Origin: Bacteroidales bacterium H4
GTDB lineage: Bacteria > Bacteroidota > Bacteroidia > Bacteroidales > Muribaculaceae
Length of the DNA stretch: 35,065 bases
Assembly: GCA_001701165.1 (NCBI GenBank)
Contig: DAAP01000016.1
Span: forward strand, 1-35,065
Direction: 5' to 3'
Shown piece after piece: positions 8,251 through 16,041 of this stretch (position 1 is its first letter; every line of letters starts with the position of its first letter). The notes below the pieces were generated by a model. The model made no database searches and had not been told where the DNA came from. It was given only the letters and a program-made list of their open reading frames with translations. A program made the position numbers and the translations under genes.

Positions 8251-8258
8251 TATCTTTG
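8251..8258 (+). promoter_or_regulatory. -7 box for the small acidic protein gene
   Basis: TATCTTTG matches TAnnTTTG, 32 bases before the ATG at 8291. It rules out the longer in-frame ATG at 8234, which lies upstream of the box. Confidence 0.55.
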
Positions 8259-8290
8259 TATGTGGAAAACAACCTCAAAATCTGTTTATT

Positions 8291-8557
8291 ATGTCAGTCA
8301 AAGTTTACGTTATATCCGACCCGCTCGCCATCAACTTCCTTGTTGATGATGATATTGAGGGCTTCAAAGAATATCTCGACTCCGACGATATGCTCGACTT
8401 CGGAGAACCCGAAGTTTTCGACACCGAAGCTGAGGCTCTCGCTTTCTGCTCCGGCATAGGCTATGGAGCGAATGAACGCGCCACACCTGACCGCTATCCG
8501 CTCCGCTCATGCGAGCCCGTCGACCTGCCGTTCATAGAAGCAATCGAGAACTATTAA
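8291..8557 (+). CDS. Small acidic protein of unknown function
   Basis: An 88-residue, strongly acidic protein (MSVKVYVISDPLAINFL, then VDDDIEGFKEYLDSDDMLDF) with no signal peptide or membrane segment. I do not recognise a named family. Its middle contains EVFDTEAEALAFCSGIGYG, which matches VYETEAEALAAL in the truncated gene at the left edge, so the window appears to hold two members of one small-protein group. The start at ATG 8291 is chosen over ATG 8234 because the promoter box at 8251-8258 lies between them. The gene stands alone between the AT-rich cassette and rpsP, with intermediate base composition. Confidence 0.7.
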   Translation: MSVKVYVISDPLAINFLVDDDIEGFKEYLDSDDMLDFGEPEVFDTEAEALAFCSGIGYGANERATPDRYPLRSCEPVDLPFIEAIENY

Positions 8558-8621
8558 CGAACATTTAACGCAGATGCACTTGCCACTTGACTCTACATCG
8601 AACGAAAAAACATCGGAATAT

Positions 8622-8652
8622 TTGGCCGTTACACAGAAAATGCGTACCTTTG
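8622..8652 (+). promoter_or_regulatory. Full-consensus promoter for rpsP
   Basis: TTG (8622-8624), 20 bases, then TACCTTTG (8645-8652): a complete Bacteroidota -33/-7 promoter, 56 bases before the rpsP start. Confidence 0.8.
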
Positions 8653-8708
8653 CAGTCGCTTAACAGCACAACACATCTTATACATAACACTTTACAAAAC
8701 AACGTTTA

Positions 8709-9278
8709 ATGGCAACAAAAATCAGACTGCAACGCCATGGTCGCAAGAACTATGCGTTCTATCCTATTGTTATCGCCGACAGCAGAGCACCACGAGATGG
8801 TCGATTCATTGAGCGAATTGGTTCGTACAACCCCAACACCAATCCCGCCACAATCACACTGAATTTCGAACGTGCTTTGTATTGGGTTAACACCGGTGCA
8901 CAACCCACCAACACCGTACGCAACATCCTGTCCCGCGAGGGCGTGATGCTGATGAAACACCTCCAGGGCGGCGTCAAGAAAGGCGCTTTTGACGAAGCCG
9001 AGGCTCAACGCCGCTTCGATGCCTGGAAGGCTGACAAGAGCAAGAAAATTGAAGCCGTAAAGACTTCAGAAGCAGACAAGAAGAAACAAGAGGCTCAGAC
9101 ACGTCTGACCGAAGAAGAGGCTAAGAACAAAGCTAAGGCCGAAGCCGTAGCCAAGAAGAAAGCCGAAATCGCCGCTGCCAAGGCTGAAGCCGAAGCCGCT
9201 GCCGCTGCCGAAGCTGCCGCCCAAGAAGGCGAAGGCGAGGCCGCTGCCGCCGAAGCCGAAGCTCCCGCTGCCGAATAA
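8709..9278 (+). CDS. rpsP: 30S ribosomal protein S16 with long C-terminal tail
   Basis: Structural protein of the small ribosomal subunit. Residues 1 to about 95 are a normal S16 domain: MATKIRLQRHGRKNYAFYPI, VIADSRAPRDGRFIERIGSY, NPNTNP, then a helix-rich end. The usual bacterial protein stops at about 80-90 residues; here another 95 residues follow, almost entirely Ala, Glu and Lys (KKKAEIAAAKAEAEAAAAA), likely a charged helix or disordered tail, ending in Ala/Glu repeats. Extended S16 tails are typical in Bacteroidota. The gene has its own consensus promoter and terminator and lacks the usual rimM-trmD partners. Confidence 0.96.
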   Translation: MATKIRLQRHGRKNYAFYPIVIADSRAPRDGRFIERIGSYNPNTNPATITLNFERALYWVNTGAQPTNTVRNILSREGVMLMKHLQGGVKKGAFDEAEAQRRFDAWKADKSKKIEAVKTSEADKKKQEAQTRLTEEEAKNKAKAEAVAKKKAEIAAAKAEAEAAAAAEAAAQEGEGEAAAAEAEAPAAE

Positions 9279-9306
9279 GGCACGTCTCGAGCTCACATCG
9301 CCTATA

Positions 9307-9339
9307 AAGCCCTCGGACACATATGTCCGGGGGCTTTTT
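9307..9339 (+). terminator. Intrinsic terminator after rpsP
   Basis: AAGCCCTCGGAC (9307-9318) pairs with GTCCGGGGGCTT (9325-9336) with one wobble, around ACATAT, followed by TTTTT. Confidence 0.88.
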
Positions 9340-9346
9340 ATGTGTC

Positions 9347-9354
9347 TATCTTTG
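9347..9354 (+). promoter_or_regulatory. -7 box upstream of the NADH dehydrogenase gene
   Basis: TATCTTTG matches TAnnTTTG directly after the rpsP terminator and about 105 bases before the start at 9460. The leader in between holds an 8-base direct repeat GACGCGCC (9397-9404 and 9413-9420) of unknown meaning. Confidence 0.45.
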
Positions 9355-9459
9355 CGACAAAAAAAACATTTTGGCATCGGATTTGTTGAATATAAGGACG
9401 CGCCGTTCCCGAGACGCGCCACACACCAACATCAACACAACGATTAAGACAACCGAACT

Positions 9460-10815
9460 ATGAACACACACGATAACAAGCATAACGACAGTCACTGCAA
9501 AACCACGGACAAAAAGACTCTTGTGGTCATCGGCGGAGGTTTTGCCGGACTAAATCTCGTCAAACGCCTAAACAAACGACAATGGGACGTTGTCGTCATC
9601 GACCGCTTCAATTTCCACAGCTTTCCGCCGCTGTTTTATCAAGTGGCGTCCGCGGGTCTTGACCCCGGCAGTATCAGCTTTCCATTGAGGCGTGAGATGC
9701 GGCAGCGTCGGCTGCGCGGCTGCACATTCCATCTGGGCGAAGTATCCGAGATAGACACTACAACCAAGACCTTAAGCACTCAGTACGAGACGCTGCATTA
9801 CGACACCCTGGTTATCGCCGCCGGCACTACAAACAATTTCTTTGGCAATGACAGCTTGCAGCAAAGCGTGTACACGCTCAAGTCCGTACCCGAGGCCATA
9901 CGTTGCCGCAACGACATACTGGCCAGACTGGAACGTGCATCATTGGAACCCGATGCAGACAAGCGTCGCCGCCTACTGTCTTTCGCCATCATTGGCGGAG
10001 GTCCCGCCGGTGTCGAGGTTGCCGGTGCCATAGGCGAGATGAAGCGCTACCTGCTGCGGCGCGAGTATCCGGGCATAAGCATTGATGATGTATCCGTAAC
10101 GCTTATCGAAGGCACCGGGCGACTGCTCCAAGCCATGAACGAACAATCATCGGCACACGCACTCGAATATATGGGCCACCTGATGGTGGACGTACGCCTT
10201 AACGCCTTGGTCAAAAGCTACGAAGACAATACCATCACCTTCACCGATGGAACACAGATGTACAGCGAAATGGTCATCTGGACCGCCGGGGTCAAGGGCA
10301 TACCCTTCACCTTTGTCGGCACACAGCCACAGATGGCGCGTGGCGGGCGTTTCGAGGTTGACGAGTTCAACCGCGTGGCCGGGCTGCAAGACGTCTATGC
10401 CATAGGCGATATAGCGTCACACAGCGATGAGCGCTATCCACGCGGATGTCCGCAAGTAGCACAAGTGGCCATACAGCAAGGCATTAACTTGGCGCACAAC
10501 CTCGGTCGGGACACAGCACGCCGCCGACCCTTCGTATATAAAGACAAGGGAAGCATGGCCACCATCGGCCGCAACCGAGCTGTCGTCGACCTTCCTCACT
10601 CAAAGTTGCACATCTACGGCCGTCCCGCATGGTTGGCATGGATGTTAATACACCTATTGTCACTACTGGGAATGCGCAACAAAATTTCCGTATTCATCAA
10701 TTGGGTTTGGGGCTACTTCACCTACTCGTCCGGCCTGCGCCTGCTCATCCTCCCCACGCGCTTCCCCCTACGCCAGCGCTGGGCTCCTCTCGACAACCAC
10801 AACCCCGCCGAATAA
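9460..10815 (+). CDS. ndh: Type II NADH:quinone oxidoreductase (NDH-2)
   Basis: Single-subunit, non-proton-pumping flavoenzyme passing electrons from NADH through FAD to menaquinone at the inner face of the membrane. The 451 residues contain the FAD Rossmann motif VVIGGGFAGLN near residue 24, the NAD-binding motif AIIGGGPAGVE near residue 176, and the late FAD motif YAIGDIASHSD near residue 310. The region FNFHSFPPLFYQVASAGL is typical of NDH-2. The C-terminus is hydrophobic and amphipathic (LLSLLGMRNKISVFINWVWG), as expected for membrane anchoring. A hydrophilic His/Asn-rich N-terminus of about 18 residues precedes the first strand. The gene stands alone. Confidence 0.93.
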   Translation: MNTHDNKHNDSHCKTTDKKTLVVIGGGFAGLNLVKRLNKRQWDVVVIDRFNFHSFPPLFYQVASAGLDPGSISFPLRREMRQRRLRGCTFHLGEVSEIDTTTKTLSTQYETLHYDTLVIAAGTTNNFFGNDSLQQSVYTLKSVPEAIRCRNDILARLERASLEPDADKRRRLLSFAIIGGGPAGVEVAGAIGEMKRYLLRREYPGISIDDVSVTLIEGTGRLLQAMNEQSSAHALEYMGHLMVDVRLNALVKSYEDNTITFTDGTQMYSEMVIWTAGVKGIPFTFVGTQPQMARGGRFEVDEFNRVAGLQDVYAIGDIASHSDERYPRGCPQVAQVAIQQGINLAHNLGRDTARRRPFVYKDKGSMATIGRNRAVVDLPHSKLHIYGRPAWLAWMLIHLLSLLGMRNKISVFINWVWGYFTYSSGLRLLILPTRFPLRQRWAPLDNHNPAE

Positions 10816-10875
10816 ACATCTACCGAAGGGCATTTTAATACAGTAAAAACTTTTTGAGCAATGCTGCATAAGGAG

Positions 10876-11607
10876 TCAAATGAGATCTCCGGCTGCATTC
10901 AATTTACACATTAATTCATATTGGCTCAAGACACTTTCGTAGCTGTGAAACAAAATCCGTCCTCTCATCTCGCAAAAGGCAGTCCTTTCCAATACTTTAT
11001 CAAATTGTTCCTTTCGATTCCGAGGCGCAACGATAAAAAAGCGACTATAAAAATCTTGTAAATCACAGAATTTTGTTACCGAATTCTGTATATCGGTGGA
11101 GTGTTCCACTTCAAAAAAGCTATTCGGCATCGCGCGGTCGTTAAACCAGATAGCATCCACGGTTTTAGCCCTATCGGTTATACGTTCATACGAGAATTGA
11201 GGTAAATGAATTGTCGAGCAAACATCCTTCAATGGCCGCTCAAGGAACTTATGATTCTGATCCTGTGCAGGGACATAAGTTGTAAAGTGTTTCATATTAC
11301 CGATCTCAATAATAAGACCTTGGAAATAGCTATGCGTAAATTTCTCTTCGCTTTTTGCGTCCTTAGAGTGTATGTCGAATTTGCGCATAACCTCTGCTCG
11401 ACACTCCTCAAGAGCCCAAAGCCCGGGTTGCACTCTAAAAATCTCATTGGACTGTTGTACAATCCTACGGATAGACTCATTTGGGGTCTTGGTAGCCCAT
11501 GACCGTGTATCTACCAAACGATACAAATTGCCAAGAGTGGCATATCCTCCATTCTCACGCAACGCGTCTATCACCTGCTGCGCCTGCGTAAACATCTTCT
11601 GCGCCAT
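10876..11607 (-). CDS. HARE-HTH-like domain fused to PD-(D/E)XK-like domain
   Basis: A 243-residue protein in two parts. Residues 6-66 read as a winged-helix domain of HARE-HTH type: AQQVIDALRENGGYATLGNL, then ATKTPNESIRRIV and FRVQPGLWAL, the kTP...W.L pattern of that fold. Residues about 90-235 look like a PD-(D/E)XK nuclease core: a Glu in the first helix (LIIEIG, E101), an aspartate ending a strand (KTVDAIWF, D151), and FFEVEHSTD with E166 and E168, where the usual Lys is Glu, so catalysis is uncertain. HARE-HTH fused to restriction-like domains is described for DNA-modification-linked systems; membership here is my inference. AT-rich (20/60 in 11041-11100), standing alone between ndh and mutL with an inverted repeat upstream, so it looks acquired. 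Confidence 0.7.
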   Translation of the reverse strand: MAQKMFTQAQQVIDALRENGGYATLGNLYRLVDTRSWATKTPNESIRRIVQQSNEIFRVQPGLWALEECRAEVMRKFDIHSKDAKSEEKFTHSYFQGLIIEIGNMKHFTTYVPAQDQNHKFLERPLKDVCSTIHLPQFSYERITDRAKTVDAIWFNDRAMPNSFFEVEHSTDIQNSVTKFCDLQDFYSRFFIVAPRNRKEQFDKVLERTAFCEMRGRILFHSYESVLSQYELMCKLNAAGDLI

Positions 11608-11655
11608 AATATTCTGCCAAATTACATTTTTAACATACAGTTAATACGAAGTTCT

Positions 11656-11673
11656 TGTCAAATATGTTTGACA
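11656..11673. promoter_or_regulatory. Perfect inverted repeat upstream of the HARE-HTH/nuclease gene
   Basis: TGTCAAA-TATG-TTTGACA, 7-base perfect arms around a 4-base centre, 49 bases before the start at 11607. On the minus strand it supplies TTGACA, followed after 18 bases by TATGTT, which looks like a sigma-70 -35/-10 pair rather than the local TTG/TAnnTTTG type. Operator over a promoter is my reading; a weak terminator for mutL is the alternative, but no T run follows. Confidence 0.45.
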
Positions 11674-11704
11674 GTACTATAATTTTCAGTCTCTTATACA
11701 GCAG

Positions 11705-13609
11705 TCATCTGCCGAAGAAGGCGTCGACGGATGCCTTGGGAAGGGTGTACATCACGACCAAGCCGTCCGGCGTATATCCGGGGGCAGGCAAGCGGAAAAG
11801 CTCGCTAAGCAAGCGTTCCATTTCTTCTTCGCTCAGGGGTTGACGAGCTTCTATGGCCGCAGTACGCGCCATGGCCAAGGCAAGGCGTCGATGTATATCG
11901 ACACCTGCGCTCTCGACACCTCCGCTTTCGACTATCTGACGAATTATGGACACGAGGCTTTCGGCCGCGCCGGCGCCGTTGAGGGCGGCAGGGGCAGCCG
12001 TTACAATCCAATGTGTCGCGTCTTTCTTTTGAACACGGAAGCCAAGACGTTCCAACTCGGGCTGCATTTCCGAGGCCATAGGTGCGGTGTCGCAATCAAT
12101 TTCGGCTTCTTCTTCGAAAAGCAACTGCTGGGACGGCATCGATCCTTGCCCCATATCATTGATGTATCGGTCAAATAGTATCGAAATATGTGCGCGTCGA
12201 GCATCCACTATCAGCAGCCCTTCACTGTTTTCGCACAATATGTAGCGGTTATCAAAGTGCATCACCCGCTTATATACGCGGTTAGAAGCATCCCCGGCTG
12301 ACGTTGCGTCCAGTTCCATTGTGGTCTGCTTGGCAGTCGTAGGCATATCTTCCATAGGTATTCCGCCTTCGTTGAAACGGCGATAGAGCTTTTCCCAATC
12401 GCGGTTGAGAGCCGAACCTCGCTCATTATAATGACCTCCACCCGTATAGTTTCCGTTAGACCTGCTCGACACCGGTGTATCCGGCACAGAAGTCGCAAAC
12501 GGATTATAATTCGGGTCCAACGAATCGTTAACGGCGCGATCAGGAGCCGCCGCGTTGGGATTAAGCGGTGGAATATCAGGCACATCCGTAGCATCAAAAT
12601 CTATGGCCGGTGCCACATTATACTTTCCGAGAGACTCCTTGACAGCCGCCGTGAGCACTTGCCACATCAGTTGCTCGTCCTCAAACTTGATTTCGTGTTT
12701 CTGTGGATGAACGTTTACATCCACACGATCGGCCGGAACTTCGAAACTTATAAAATAATTGGGTTGCACATCGGCGCTTATGAGATCCTGATAGCATGTC
12801 ATCACCGCCTTATGGAAATACGGATGACGCATATTGCGGCCGTTGACAAAGAAGTACTGGCATGCATTTCGGCGACGTGCGCCCTGCGGCAGGCCTACAT
12901 ACCCCGTAATCTTGCCTACGGACACGGCTGTCTCTATGGGTATTATGTTGTTCTCAACATTACGACCGAACAGGGCGCCTATGCGCTGCTTGAGCGTCTG
13001 TCGCGGTAGTTGATACTCGAGTGCATCGTTGTGTATCAGCGTGAAAGCCACATCTGTGTTCACCAGTGCCAAGCGCTCGAATTCATGCAATATATGGCTG
13101 TATTCCACCGAGTCTTTTTTAAGAAAGCGGCGACGAGCCACAAAATTGAAAAACAAGTGCTTGACCATAATATTGGTGCCCGACGTACATACACAAGGCT
13201 CTTGACTTTGGAATTCGGAGCCCTTGATGATGATGCATGTACCCACGCTGTCGCCGGGGCGCTGGGTGCGCATTTCGACCTCGCTGACGGCCACAATACT
13301 GGGCAGCGCCTCGCCTCTAAAACCCATGGTATGGAGCGTGAACAAATCATCAGCATGTCTAATCTTGGATGTTGCATGGCGTTCGAAAGCCATACGCGCA
13401 TCTATCGCCGACATTCCGCAGCCATTGTCCACCACCTGTATTAAGGTTTTTCCTGCGTCTTTGATGACTATCTGTACATCAGTGGCACCGGCATCTATAG
13501 CGTTCTCTACAAGCTCCTTAACCACCGATGCGGGGCGCTGTATCACTTCTCCAGCGGCGATTTGATTGGCCACAGCATCGGGCAAGGTTTTAATAATGTT
13601 TTCGTCCAT
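11705..13609 (-). CDS. mutL: DNA mismatch repair protein MutL
   Basis: GHKL ATPase acting after MutS in mismatch repair. The 634-residue product starts MDENIIKTLPDAVANQIAAG, exactly where MutL proteins begin; an upstream in-frame ATG at 13669 is rejected because the promoter box covers 13617-13624. N-terminal ATPase motifs are complete: VVKELVENAIDAGA, VDNGCGM, GFRGEALPSI. A low-complexity Pro/Asn/Gly linker (roughly residues 330-420) joins the dimerisation domain. In that domain the nuclease motif DQHA(X)2E reads VDARRAHISI (near residue 466) and the CPHGRP position reads YTPDGLV (near 615), so the known metal-dependent nicking site is not present. The start lies about 8 bases from the -7 box, so the mRNA is almost leaderless. 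Confidence 0.95.
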   Translation of the reverse strand: MDENIIKTLPDAVANQIAAGEVIQRPASVVKELVENAIDAGATDVQIVIKDAGKTLIQVVDNGCGMSAIDARMAFERHATSKIRHADDLFTLHTMGFRGEALPSIVAVSEVEMRTQRPGDSVGTCIIIKGSEFQSQEPCVCTSGTNIMVKHLFFNFVARRRFLKKDSVEYSHILHEFERLALVNTDVAFTLIHNDALEYQLPRQTLKQRIGALFGRNVENNIIPIETAVSVGKITGYVGLPQGARRRNACQYFFVNGRNMRHPYFHKAVMTCYQDLISADVQPNYFISFEVPADRVDVNVHPQKHEIKFEDEQLMWQVLTAAVKESLGKYNVAPAIDFDATDVPDIPPLNPNAAAPDRAVNDSLDPNYNPFATSVPDTPVSSRSNGNYTGGGHYNERGSALNRDWEKLYRRFNEGGIPMEDMPTTAKQTTMELDATSAGDASNRVYKRVMHFDNRYILCENSEGLLIVDARRAHISILFDRYINDMGQGSMPSQQLLFEEEAEIDCDTAPMASEMQPELERLGFRVQKKDATHWIVTAAPAALNGAGAAESLVSIIRQIVESGGVESAGVDIHRRLALAMARTAAIEARQPLSEEEMERLLSELFRLPAPGYTPDGLVVMYTLPKASVDAFFGR

Positions 13610-13616
13610 AAGCATA

Positions 13617-13624
13617 CAAAGGTA
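13617..13624 (-). promoter_or_regulatory. -7 box of mutL
   Basis: Minus-strand TACCTTTG, a match to TAnnTTTG, ends 8 bases before the mutL ATG. It faces the manA -7 box at 13658-13665, so the two divergent promoters share about 50 bases. Confidence 0.65.
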
Positions 13625-13657
13625 GCATTTTTTTTCGATTATCCCACCGAAAAGTCG

Positions 13658-13665
13658 TACCTTTG
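13658..13665 (+). promoter_or_regulatory. -7 box of manA
   Basis: TACCTTTG, matching TAnnTTTG, 28 bases before the manA start and divergent from the mutL promoter. Confidence 0.65.
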
Positions 13666-13692
13666 TCATTCAGAAAATTGACTTGACAGTAT

Positions 13693-14679
13693 ATGAACCG
13701 ATTAGGCCTGATACGTTTTACGCCACATTACCGCACCGTCCGCTGGGGCGGACAGCACATAGCTCAATTCAAAAACATACACCTCGAGGACACCCACGTA
13801 GGCGAAAGTTGGGAAATATCGTCTCTCGAGGGCATGGAAACAGTCATAGCCGAAGGTCCACTGTCGGGCATGACAATCACCGACCTGCTACGCAACCACG
13901 GCGAGGAAATCCTCGGCAAAGAGTTGCACGAACGTTTCGGCGAGAAATTCCCGTTGCTTATCAAATTCATAGACGCAGAAGATGACTTGTCCATCCAGGT
14001 TCATCCGGACGATAAGCAGTCCAATGGGTGTGGTAAGACCGAATTGTGGTACATCATCGACGCCCAACCCGGCGCACATATTTATTCGGGGTTTAACCAA
14101 AAGCTGACACATGGCGAGATGACGCGCATCCTGAACGAACGTACCATCACCAACGTTTTAGCCAAGCATTACGCCCAAGCCGGAGATGTGTTCTACCTAC
14201 CTGCCGGACGCGTGCACAGCATCGGAGCCGGCAATTTTGTCCTTGAAATACAGCAACCCAGCGACATTACTTACCGATTATGGGACTATGACCGCCGCGA
14301 TGCCAACGGCAATTTGCGACCACTGCATATAGACAGCGCTTTACAAGCAGTGGACTACACCCAAACCGATTTCGGCTTGGCTCGTCCCCAGCTTTTGGAC
14401 GACCGCGAGACTGTCATCAAACGCACGCCCTTCTTCACCGTCACCGCGCTATGTGTCGAGGAAGCCGTCAAACTCGAAGTTTCGGCCAATCAGTCATTCC
14501 GCGTACTAATGGTGGTGGAAGGCAGCGGCACCATAGAGGACAGCAACGGTAATACTGCCATAATATCGCGTGGACATACCGTGCTGGTGCCGGCATCTAC
14601 CGAATGGGTGGAAATACGCGCCACCGACCGACCCATGCGCGTCATCACGGCTTATATCGAGCCCATAATGCTTAGCTAA
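13693..14679 (+). CDS. manA: Mannose-6-phosphate isomerase, class I
   Basis: Zinc-dependent cupin enzyme interconverting mannose-6-phosphate and fructose-6-phosphate, supplying GDP-mannose synthesis or mannose use. The 328 residues match the short class I form. Motifs: IKFIDAEDDLSIQVHPDDK, where QVHPDD near residue 103 carries metal-binding residues; VFYLPAGRVHSIGAGNFVLE near residue 165-180 with another metal-binding His; and QQPSDITYRLWDYDR, a class I signature. A jelly-roll C-terminal region follows. The ATP-grasp-like gene begins 19 bases after the stop, so the two are likely co-transcribed from the promoter at 13658. Confidence 0.94.
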   Translation: MNRLGLIRFTPHYRTVRWGGQHIAQFKNIHLEDTHVGESWEISSLEGMETVIAEGPLSGMTITDLLRNHGEEILGKELHERFGEKFPLLIKFIDAEDDLSIQVHPDDKQSNGCGKTELWYIIDAQPGAHIYSGFNQKLTHGEMTRILNERTITNVLAKHYAQAGDVFYLPAGRVHSIGAGNFVLEIQQPSDITYRLWDYDRRDANGNLRPLHIDSALQAVDYTQTDFGLARPQLLDDRETVIKRTPFFTVTALCVEEAVKLEVSANQSFRVLMVVEGSGTIEDSNGNTAIISRGHTVLVPASTEWVEIRATDRPMRVITAYIEPIMLS

Positions 14680-14698
14680 ACACCAATACAAGGACACA

Positions 14699-15895
14699 TT
14701 GCATACCATAAGGACACGTGCCGTCGATCATCATCGATGTCTACACCTCTATTTTCCGGAGAATGATATCGCACTGGCACGAAACTTGTCTAATTTCACC
14801 CCGCCGCTACCGGCTTTGCAAATGCGCCTTTGCGGCCAAAGCTTGCCCATGTGGTACGGCACAGAGGGCGATGCCTTCATTGACTATGGTATCGATGAGC
14901 ACTGGTATGCCGCCACATCCGAAGCCTTTAGGCTGAAAGTGGACACAATGCCCACTCGCATAGAAGACTACAGACCGGAGCCTTGGGGATGGTCGCGCGC
15001 CTCGCGCAAGGCTTTCTTGGATGTAGGCGTACGTGCCGAGGCATTGCCCGACGACGAGGCCCTGACGCGTATGCGTTTGCTAAGTTCGCGCCGTACCACT
15101 GCCCTCTTGAGCCGGGGTATGGCCAAGGCTTTGCCCTTTGCCGTCACCGCTCCGCCACAGATATTCACCGACATAGACGCATTGGCCAAATGTGTCGCAC
15201 AAATGCCGCATGGCTGCATCGCCAAAATGCCATGGTCCAATGCCGGACGAGGCAACATTAACTCGAACATAACTCCATCGACGGAAATGATACGTCGCTG
15301 CGCCGATGGCATAAAGCGCTATGGGATGGTTTGTGTCGAGCCGTGCCACGACCGTGTGGTCGATTTTGCCATGCTGTGGATGGCCAGAGACGATGGAACT
15401 GTCGAATACATGGGACTATCGCTTTTCGAAACTACCGATACGGGCGCATACACAGCCAATATAATCCTACCCGACAGCGACATACGCACCAAATTGCAGC
15501 AGTACATTCCGACAAAGCAATTAGATATGGTGGTACAAACCATGGGGCCGGAGCTCGAACGCATTATCAATGGCGCCTATCATGGGCCGTTGGGCGTGGA
15601 TATGCTCGTGGCACGCACCGATGCGGGATACATCCTTGATGTGGCCGTGGAAGTAAATATGCGTCGCACCATGGGACACGTGGCCCATGCATTGGCTATG
15701 CGACACTTAGCCGATGGAAGCACAGGACGCATGTACGTGAATATCGCCGACAAAGGAAACCCTGAAGGCTCAAGATGCGAGCCAACGGAGGGATGCGACA
15801 TCGATGTATACGGGCGCTTGAGACACGGGCGCGTAAACCTAACACCCCCTATAGGCCGCTTTCGCTACATCTTCGAAGCGACATCAAGGCTCTAA
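14699..15895 (+). CDS. ATP-grasp-like protein of unknown function
   Basis: A 398-residue soluble protein. Near the start FPENDIALARNLSNFTPP resembles the NPENDLALA opening of a Bacteroidales hypothetical family. The core reads like an ATP-grasp ligase: IAKMPWSNAGRGNI near residue 174 (nucleotide-binding lysine and Gly-rich loop), MVCVEPCHDRVVDFAM, GPLGVDMLV, and VAVEVNMRRTMGHVA near residue 318, matching the metal-binding ENxR..MG region. Such proteins usually join a carboxylate to an amine or thiol; the substrate is unknown. There is no ATG in frame at the N-terminus: the best start is TTG 14699, 19 bases after manA. The gene could therefore rely on coupling to manA, or a start-region mutation may exist. 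Confidence 0.75.
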   Translation: MHTIRTRAVDHHRCLHLYFPENDIALARNLSNFTPPLPALQMRLCGQSLPMWYGTEGDAFIDYGIDEHWYAATSEAFRLKVDTMPTRIEDYRPEPWGWSRASRKAFLDVGVRAEALPDDEALTRMRLLSSRRTTALLSRGMAKALPFAVTAPPQIFTDIDALAKCVAQMPHGCIAKMPWSNAGRGNINSNITPSTEMIRRCADGIKRYGMVCVEPCHDRVVDFAMLWMARDDGTVEYMGLSLFETTDTGAYTANIILPDSDIRTKLQQYIPTKQLDMVVQTMGPELERIINGAYHGPLGVDMLVARTDAGYILDVAVEVNMRRTMGHVAHALAMRHLADGSTGRMYVNIADKGNPEGSRCEPTEGCDIDVYGRLRHGRVNLTPPIGRFRYIFEATSRL

Positions 15896-15900
15896 CCTTC

Positions 15901-15937
15901 AAAAAAAAGCTACCAGCCTTTAGAAAACCTAAAGGCT
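15901..15937 (-). terminator. Terminator at the 3' end of rsgA
   Basis: AGCCTTTAG (15915-15923) pairs perfectly with CTAAAGGCT (15929-15937) around a five-base loop. On the minus strand the stem is followed by GGTAGC and a run of eight T (15901-15908). It ends rsgA transcripts about 105 bases past the stop and may also serve the convergent gene ending at 15895. Confidence 0.75.
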
Positions 15938-16041
15938 CGGATATCAAACGCTGCAACACAATACCCGAGGTCGCATTCAAGCGCTGTATTGCGCCACGAC
16001 ACAGATGGGATACACCCTTACACGGCAGTCTACCCATCATA

